This document shows positions 12,702 to 15,374 of a stretch of 15,374 nt of DNA, piece after piece. The notes beneath the pieces are model-generated. The model saw nothing but the letters and a program-made list of their open reading frames with translations, ran no database searches and was not told the DNA's origin. A program made the position numbers and the translations under genes. The DNA lies in the NCBI GenBank assembly GCA_023391955.1, contig JAEWAA010000032.1, positions 1-15,374 on the forward strand. The letters run 5' to 3'. Each line of letters begins with the position of its first letter. The first letter of the stretch is position 1. The stretch comes from Bacillota bacterium (GTDB taxonomy: Bacteria; Bacillota; Bacilli; Paenibacillales; NBRC-103111).

Positions 12702-13661
12702 ATGGAAGAGCTGGTGAAGATCAGGGAAGTAGCGTTGAAGTATGATATTACGGCCCGCACGCTCCGGTATTACGAGGACATGGGTCTGCTTGCGAGTGTA
12801 AGGAGCGGGGATTATGCGTACCGGATGTATGACGGACAGGCGTTAAAACGGCTGGAGCAGATTCTGGTGCTGCGCAAGCTGAACATTAGTGTGAAGGATA
12901 TCGCCCGCATTTTCAGCTCTCCCGGTACGGAGGTATTGATGGAGGTGCTCAGCGGGAAGGTGGCCGGCATCGATGGGGAGATGGCGCTTTTGCAGGAGCT
13001 GAAGGAGATTGTGCTGGAGTTTATCCGGCTGATCGAGGAGTCTCCCTTTCCCGATGCCGGGGATATCCGTCTTCTGTTCGAAAAGGCCAAGGGAATGGAA
13101 AGCCAGCTGGTTGCTGCTTCCCTTCATGAGGAACAGCCGGAAGCGGTTACCCGGATGCTGGAGGTAACGGAGAAGCTGGAGCGGCTGCCTGATGTCCGTG
13201 TGATTAAGCTTCCTCCGGTAAAAATGGCCTGTTCGGGAGAGGCGGAGTTGGAGGTGTTTGACCGTTGGTTCAGCGCCATTGATACCCGACATTACCTGAC
13301 TCCCCGGGATTTTATGTGGTTTAATGCCCGAACCAACCGGTTCGAGTGGCTGTTTGCGCTGACCCATGGCATGGAGGATACGGGAGGGTTTGAGGTGATT
13401 TCCTTTCCCGGGGGACTGTATGCGGTTGCATCCGCCATTGACGGGGACGAGATCCCGAAGGTGAATGCTCTTATTCACAAGTGGGTGGATCAGAATGAGC
13501 ACTTTGAGGTATCGACCTCCGCTAATGATCCGCATGAACGTTATGACATGGGACATATTTTTACGCCGAAGGTATTTAAAGAGTGCACGGGATACCATAT
13601 GATGGATTTGTTTGTGCCTATTGTGCTCCGGCAGTCTGTGCGTTCCTCTGTCCGCTCCTGA
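12702..13661 (+). CDS. MerR-family regulator with GyrI-like effector domain
   Basis: A 319-residue MerR-family transcription factor. Residues 5-75 are the winged helix-turn-helix: VKIREVALKYDITARTLRYYED, read as KIREVALKYDI and TARTLRYYEDMGLL, then RMYDGQALKRLEQILVLRKL. A coiled dimerisation helix follows to about 120. The last 150 residues resemble GyrI-like effector-binding folds, with SFPGGLYAVASA and the closing YHMMDLFVPI. This arrangement is that of BmrR/BltR-type multidrug sensors, but no efflux pump is adjacent. The ATG follows TAGGAGGAG seven bases away. The gene has its own long-spacer promoter and is followed by a repeat-rich region rather than a target gene, so autoregulation and distant targets are both possible. 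Confidence 0.9.
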   Translation: MEELVKIREVALKYDITARTLRYYEDMGLLASVRSGDYAYRMYDGQALKRLEQILVLRKLNISVKDIARIFSSPGTEVLMEVLSGKVAGIDGEMALLQELKEIVLEFIRLIEESPFPDAGDIRLLFEKAKGMESQLVAASLHEEQPEAVTRMLEVTEKLERLPDVRVIKLPPVKMACSGEAELEVFDRWFSAIDTRHYLTPRDFMWFNARTNRFEWLFALTHGMEDTGGFEVISFPGGLYAVASAIDGDEIPKVNALIHKWVDQNEHFEVSTSANDPHERYDMGHIFTPKVFKECTGYHMMDLFVPIVLRQSVRSSVRS

Positions 13662-13681
13662 AACGGAGCCAAAAAAACTGT

Positions 13682-13708
13682 GATAGCGAACAACAAATGT
13701 TCGTTATC
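13682..13708. repeat. Inverted repeat downstream of the merR-type gene
   Basis: GATAGCGAACA (13682-13692) pairs with TGTTCGTTATC (13698-13708) over 11 positions with a single G-U, around a five-base loop. It is 20 bases after the stop codon and might serve as a transcript-end hairpin, but no T run follows directly. Its GATAGC core recurs in the larger inverted repeat at 13741-13816. Confidence 0.7.
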
Positions 13709-13740
13709 CATGAAAAACACGACTTTTTCGCTGAATAGCA

Positions 13741-13816
13741 TACATAAAATGATTGCTATTACTCTAAAACGCCATATACATAAGCCAATTTCAACGGATA
13801 GCAATCATTTTATGTA
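13741..13816. repeat. Large inverted repeat with 19-bp perfect arms
   Basis: The 19 bases at 13741-13759 (TACATAAAATGATTGCTAT) recur as the exact reverse complement at 13798-13816. The 38-base loop is AT-rich and shows no further strong pairing, though CGCCATA in it (13770-13776) is complementary to TATGGCG at 13864-13870. There is no transposase or visible target duplication. It resembles a non-coding intergenic repeat or a small MITE-like element. Confidence 0.8.
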
Positions 13817-13850
13817 GCTTATCTGGGTTCAGGAGGGGGAGAAGGGACAT

Positions 13851-13867
13851 ATAGCGTACATTTTATG
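13851..13867 (-). repeat. Third copy of the CATAAAATG-N3-GCTAT motif
   Basis: Read on the minus strand these 17 bases are CATAAAATGTACGCTAT, identical to the arms of the neighbouring inverted repeat (CATAAAATGATTGCTAT) outside the three central bases. It is a direct repeat of the right arm (13798-13814), 53 bases away, showing that the motif is reiterated and not only part of one hairpin. Confidence 0.65.
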
Positions 13868-14134
13868 GCGCTTACATCCGCGACTTCCCTTATTCTGAGA
13901 CCCCTGACTCCCCAGCTTGGATTCCTCGGCCGATGCTCAAACCTTTCTGCAAGGGATAGAAAGGGAGAGGACAGGAACAACTCTCGTATAGCTTGGAATC
14001 CTCAGCACGGCCACCTTCTCCTTCAACCCATAGTTTCCTCGCCGCGCCGCTTCCCCATCTAACCTTGGTTACCCCTGCATCTGCTCCCATCAGCCCCTTT
14101 ACCGGACCACCCGGATTTTTTCGTGTGCTGCTTC
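13868..14134. other. Gene-free stretch with strand asymmetry and a direct repeat
   Basis: No credible gene, tRNA or rRNA was seen here. The plus strand is pyrimidine-rich and the minus strand purine-rich. AGCTTGGATTCCTC (13914-13927) is repeated as AGCTTGGAATCCTC (13990-14003), 13 of 14 bases matching. A 66-codon open frame on the minus strand (14090 to 13890) has a crowded ribosome-binding-like AAAGGGG only three bases before its ATG and an odd composition, so I do not call it a gene. Together with the palindromes to the left, the 525 bases from 13662 to 14186 look like a non-coding repeat block. Confidence 0.5.
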
Positions 14135-14163
14135 ACATAACCTTGTCCAATTAGGCATACTAT
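14135..14163 (+). promoter_or_regulatory. SigE-like sporulation promoter for ylxY
   Basis: CATACTAT (14156-14163) closely matches the SigE -10 consensus CATACAnT, and 14 bases upstream ACATAAC (14135-14141) partly matches the -35 consensus KMATATT. The B. subtilis homologue ylxY belongs, to my knowledge, to the mother-cell SigE regulon, which supports the call. The same bases could be read as a weaker sigma-A promoter, TTCACA (14132-14137) with 18-base spacing to CATACT. Confidence 0.45.
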
Positions 14164-14181
14164 GAGAAAAATAAGGTTATG
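14136..14181. repeat. 9-bp inverted repeat flanking the ylxY promoter -10
   Basis: CATAACCTT (14136-14144) and its exact reverse complement AAGGTTATG (14173-14181) bracket the -10 box with a 28-base spacer. The downstream arm lies in the short leader just before the GAGGTG ribosome binding site. It may be an operator pair or a leader hairpin arm, or chance. Confidence 0.5.
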
Positions 14182-14198
14182 ACGAGGTGCAGAAGCAC

Positions 14199-15269
14199 AT
14201 GAATGTCAGAGATCCGCGGATAAAAGCCCTGACGCTGTTGTCGGTGGCATTGATGGTATGGGGAATCAGCCGCACACCTTCGGTGATGCAGTATATAACG
14301 GATGTGCAAAACGGGACAAGCGCCCAACAAATGCGGATGGCTGCGCAAAGCGCAAGCGGTACACCCTTCCCTGGAGGCGAACCCCAGGCAGTGGCTGTAT
14401 GGGGCCGCGCGGCGGAGAACTCCGATCCGCAGCTTCTGGAGCGGATTCGGGATGAGGCGGAGAAAACCCGCGTCGCACCCGTGAATGCCCGGCTGGACCG
14501 GATCTGGAAGGCCATCCCGGAGCTGAACGGACGGGAGATTGATGTGGACAAGACCTACCGGCTGGCCCTGCCGCTTCCGTCGGGAAGTCCGATTCCGTAT
14601 GTATATAAGGTAATAACGCCGCAGGTGAAGCTGGATGATCTGGGGGCACAGCCCATTTACCGGGGCAACCCCGATAAAAAAATGGTGTCCATGATGATTA
14701 ATGTGGCCTGGGGAGATGAGTATCTGCCCTCCATGCTGGAAACGCTGCGGAAGGAAAATGTCCATGCCACCTTCTTTTTTGACGGGACCTGGCTGTCCAA
14801 AAATCTGGAGAAGGCCAAGGAAATCGGTGCAGCCGGGCATGAGCTGTCCAATCACGCGTATACGCACAAGAATATGAGCCAGCTATCCCGCAGCAAGGCG
14901 GAGGAGGAAATCCGCAAAACCCAGGAGCTCTTGGAGAAGATCGGGGTAAAAAATGCGCTGTTCGCTCCACCTTCGGGGGATTATGACCAGGAGACGGTTG
15001 AGATAGCGTACAGTATGAAGCTGCGGATCATTCTGTGGACTATTGATACAGTGGATTGGCAGAAGCCCAGGCCGGAGGATGTGGTCACCAAGATTACCTC
15101 CAAGCTGGAGCCGGGGGCGATGATTCTCATGCATCCCACTGCCTCAGCCTCCCAGGCGCTGCCCGGAATGATCAAGGCTGCCAAGAAAAAGGGACTAGCC
15201 TTGGGTACCGTCAGCGAATTAATTTCTCCCGAGCGGGTGCCGGAACTGGAAACCAGCCTGGGCAAGTGA
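14199..15269 (+). CDS. ylxY: YlxY/PdaB-like sporulation polysaccharide deacetylase
   Basis: A 356-residue NodB-fold protein with an N-terminal membrane anchor or signal (about residues 8-24), a variable stalk to about 160, and the NodB domain to about 345. The metal-binding histidines are seen in HAYTH (219-223), with APPSGDYD (256-263), ILWTIDTVDW (278-287) and ILMHPTAS (309-316) as later motifs. In place of TFDDG the first motif reads NVAWGDE (168-174), so the usual catalytic Asp pair is absent; YlxY proteins have a similar AWG-type sequence as far as I recall, so activity may be altered or lost. The ATG at 14199 follows GAGGTG by nine bases; an upstream GTG at 14187 is less likely. In B. 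subtilis ylxY directly follows pnpA and precedes mlpA; here it is displaced from pnp by about 6 kb. A role in cortex or spore envelope formation is inferred from the family. Confidence 0.85.
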   Translation: MNVRDPRIKALTLLSVALMVWGISRTPSVMQYITDVQNGTSAQQMRMAAQSASGTPFPGGEPQAVAVWGRAAENSDPQLLERIRDEAEKTRVAPVNARLDRIWKAIPELNGREIDVDKTYRLALPLPSGSPIPYVYKVITPQVKLDDLGAQPIYRGNPDKKMVSMMINVAWGDEYLPSMLETLRKENVHATFFFDGTWLSKNLEKAKEIGAAGHELSNHAYTHKNMSQLSRSKAEEEIRKTQELLEKIGVKNALFAPPSGDYDQETVEIAYSMKLRIILWTIDTVDWQKPRPEDVVTKITSKLEPGAMILMHPTASASQALPGMIKAAKKKGLALGTVSELISPERVPELETSLGK

Positions 15270-15322
15270 TAAACTTAAGGTTGCGCGGCACGAAGGATGA
15301 CCGGCGGATGCTTGCGAAGCCA

Positions 15323-15342
15323 GTTTTCGCTTTCGCGAAAAC
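15323..15342 (+). other. Hairpin just before the last gene's ribosome binding site
   Basis: GTTTTCGC (15323-15330) and GCGAAAAC (15335-15342) form a perfect 8-bp stem around a TTTC loop, ending four bases before AAGGAGG (15347-15353). A smaller GCTT/AAGC hairpin lies at 15310-15320. No T run follows, so it is not an intrinsic terminator; it may stabilise the 5' part of the mRNA or tune translation. Confidence 0.5.
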
Positions 15343-15360
15343 CCTTAAGGAGGAACACAC

Positions 15361-15374
15361 TTGAATCATTATAC
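15361..15374 (+). CDS. Start of a gene, probably M16 peptidase (mlpA/ymxG), cut by window edge
   Basis: A TTG codon at 15361 follows a near-perfect AAGGAGG ribosome binding site (15347-15353) with seven bases of spacing, and the frame (M-N-H-Y) stays open to the window end. Only four codons are visible, so the protein cannot be identified from sequence. In B. subtilis the gene after ylxY is the M16 zinc peptidase mlpA (ymxG), and those proteins begin with a short M-x-K/H-Y-type N-terminus, so that identity is inferred from gene order. Confidence 0.55.

Noticed and set aside
13682..13816. Complete insertion sequence or CRISPR array
   Set aside because: No transposase, no target duplication found, and the repeats are too few and in mixed orientation with unequal spacing.
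13890..14090. 66-codon minus-strand gene
   Set aside because: Ribosome-binding-like bases are only three from the ATG, there is no promoter I can defend, and the sequence fits no family; kept only as a finding.

Overview
The window looks like a chromosomal segment of a Gram-positive, endospore-forming member of the Bacillales, most likely Paenibacillus or a close relative. This rests on the gene order (infB, rbfA, nrnA, truB, ribF, rpsO, pnp, and then the sporulation-type deacetylase ylxY), on strong AGGAGG-type ribosome binding sites, and on TTG starts. No database search was possible, so the genus is an inference.

Bases 1-7921 hold a compact, plus-strand translation and RNA-metabolism cluster. 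It contains IF-2 (5' end cut by the window edge), the 30S maturation factor RbfA, the nanoRNase/pAp phosphatase NrnA, tRNA pseudouridine-55 synthase TruB, the bifunctional riboflavin kinase/FAD synthetase RibF, ribosomal protein S15 and polynucleotide phosphorylase. rbfA-nrnA and nrnA-truB overlap by ATGA, which implies translational coupling. rpsO has its own promoter (extended -10) and a structured leader. Between rpsO and pnp lie a multi-helix folded segment and a long intrinsic terminator, then a hairpin-rich pnp leader.

Bases 7922-14134 interrupt the order known from Bacillus subtilis, where ylxY directly follows pnpA. The interrupting block holds: a strong hairpin terminator; a minus-strand ABC importer pair (permease and ATPase of the nitrate/sulfonate/taurine/NMT1-like class); a divergent plus-strand pair encoding a NodB-fold deacetylase without a signal peptide and a solute-binding lipoprotein; an AraC-family and a MerR-family regulator, both with GyrI-like C-terminal halves; and a 525-base gene-free stretch full of inverted repeats. 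The ATPase, permease and lipoprotein together would form one importer of unknown substrate, and the deacetylase may process a related ligand.

From 14135 the ancestral order resumes. A SigE-like promoter precedes ylxY (pdaB-like), and at the right edge an excellent ribosome binding site precedes a TTG start. By synteny this last gene should be the M16 peptidase mlpA/ymxG, but only 14 bases are visible.

The most interesting non-coding signals are a three-copy 17-base motif arranged as inverted and direct repeats at 13743-13867, a perfect 17-bp-arm palindrome in front of the AraC gene, and the multi-helix RNA candidate between rpsO and pnp.
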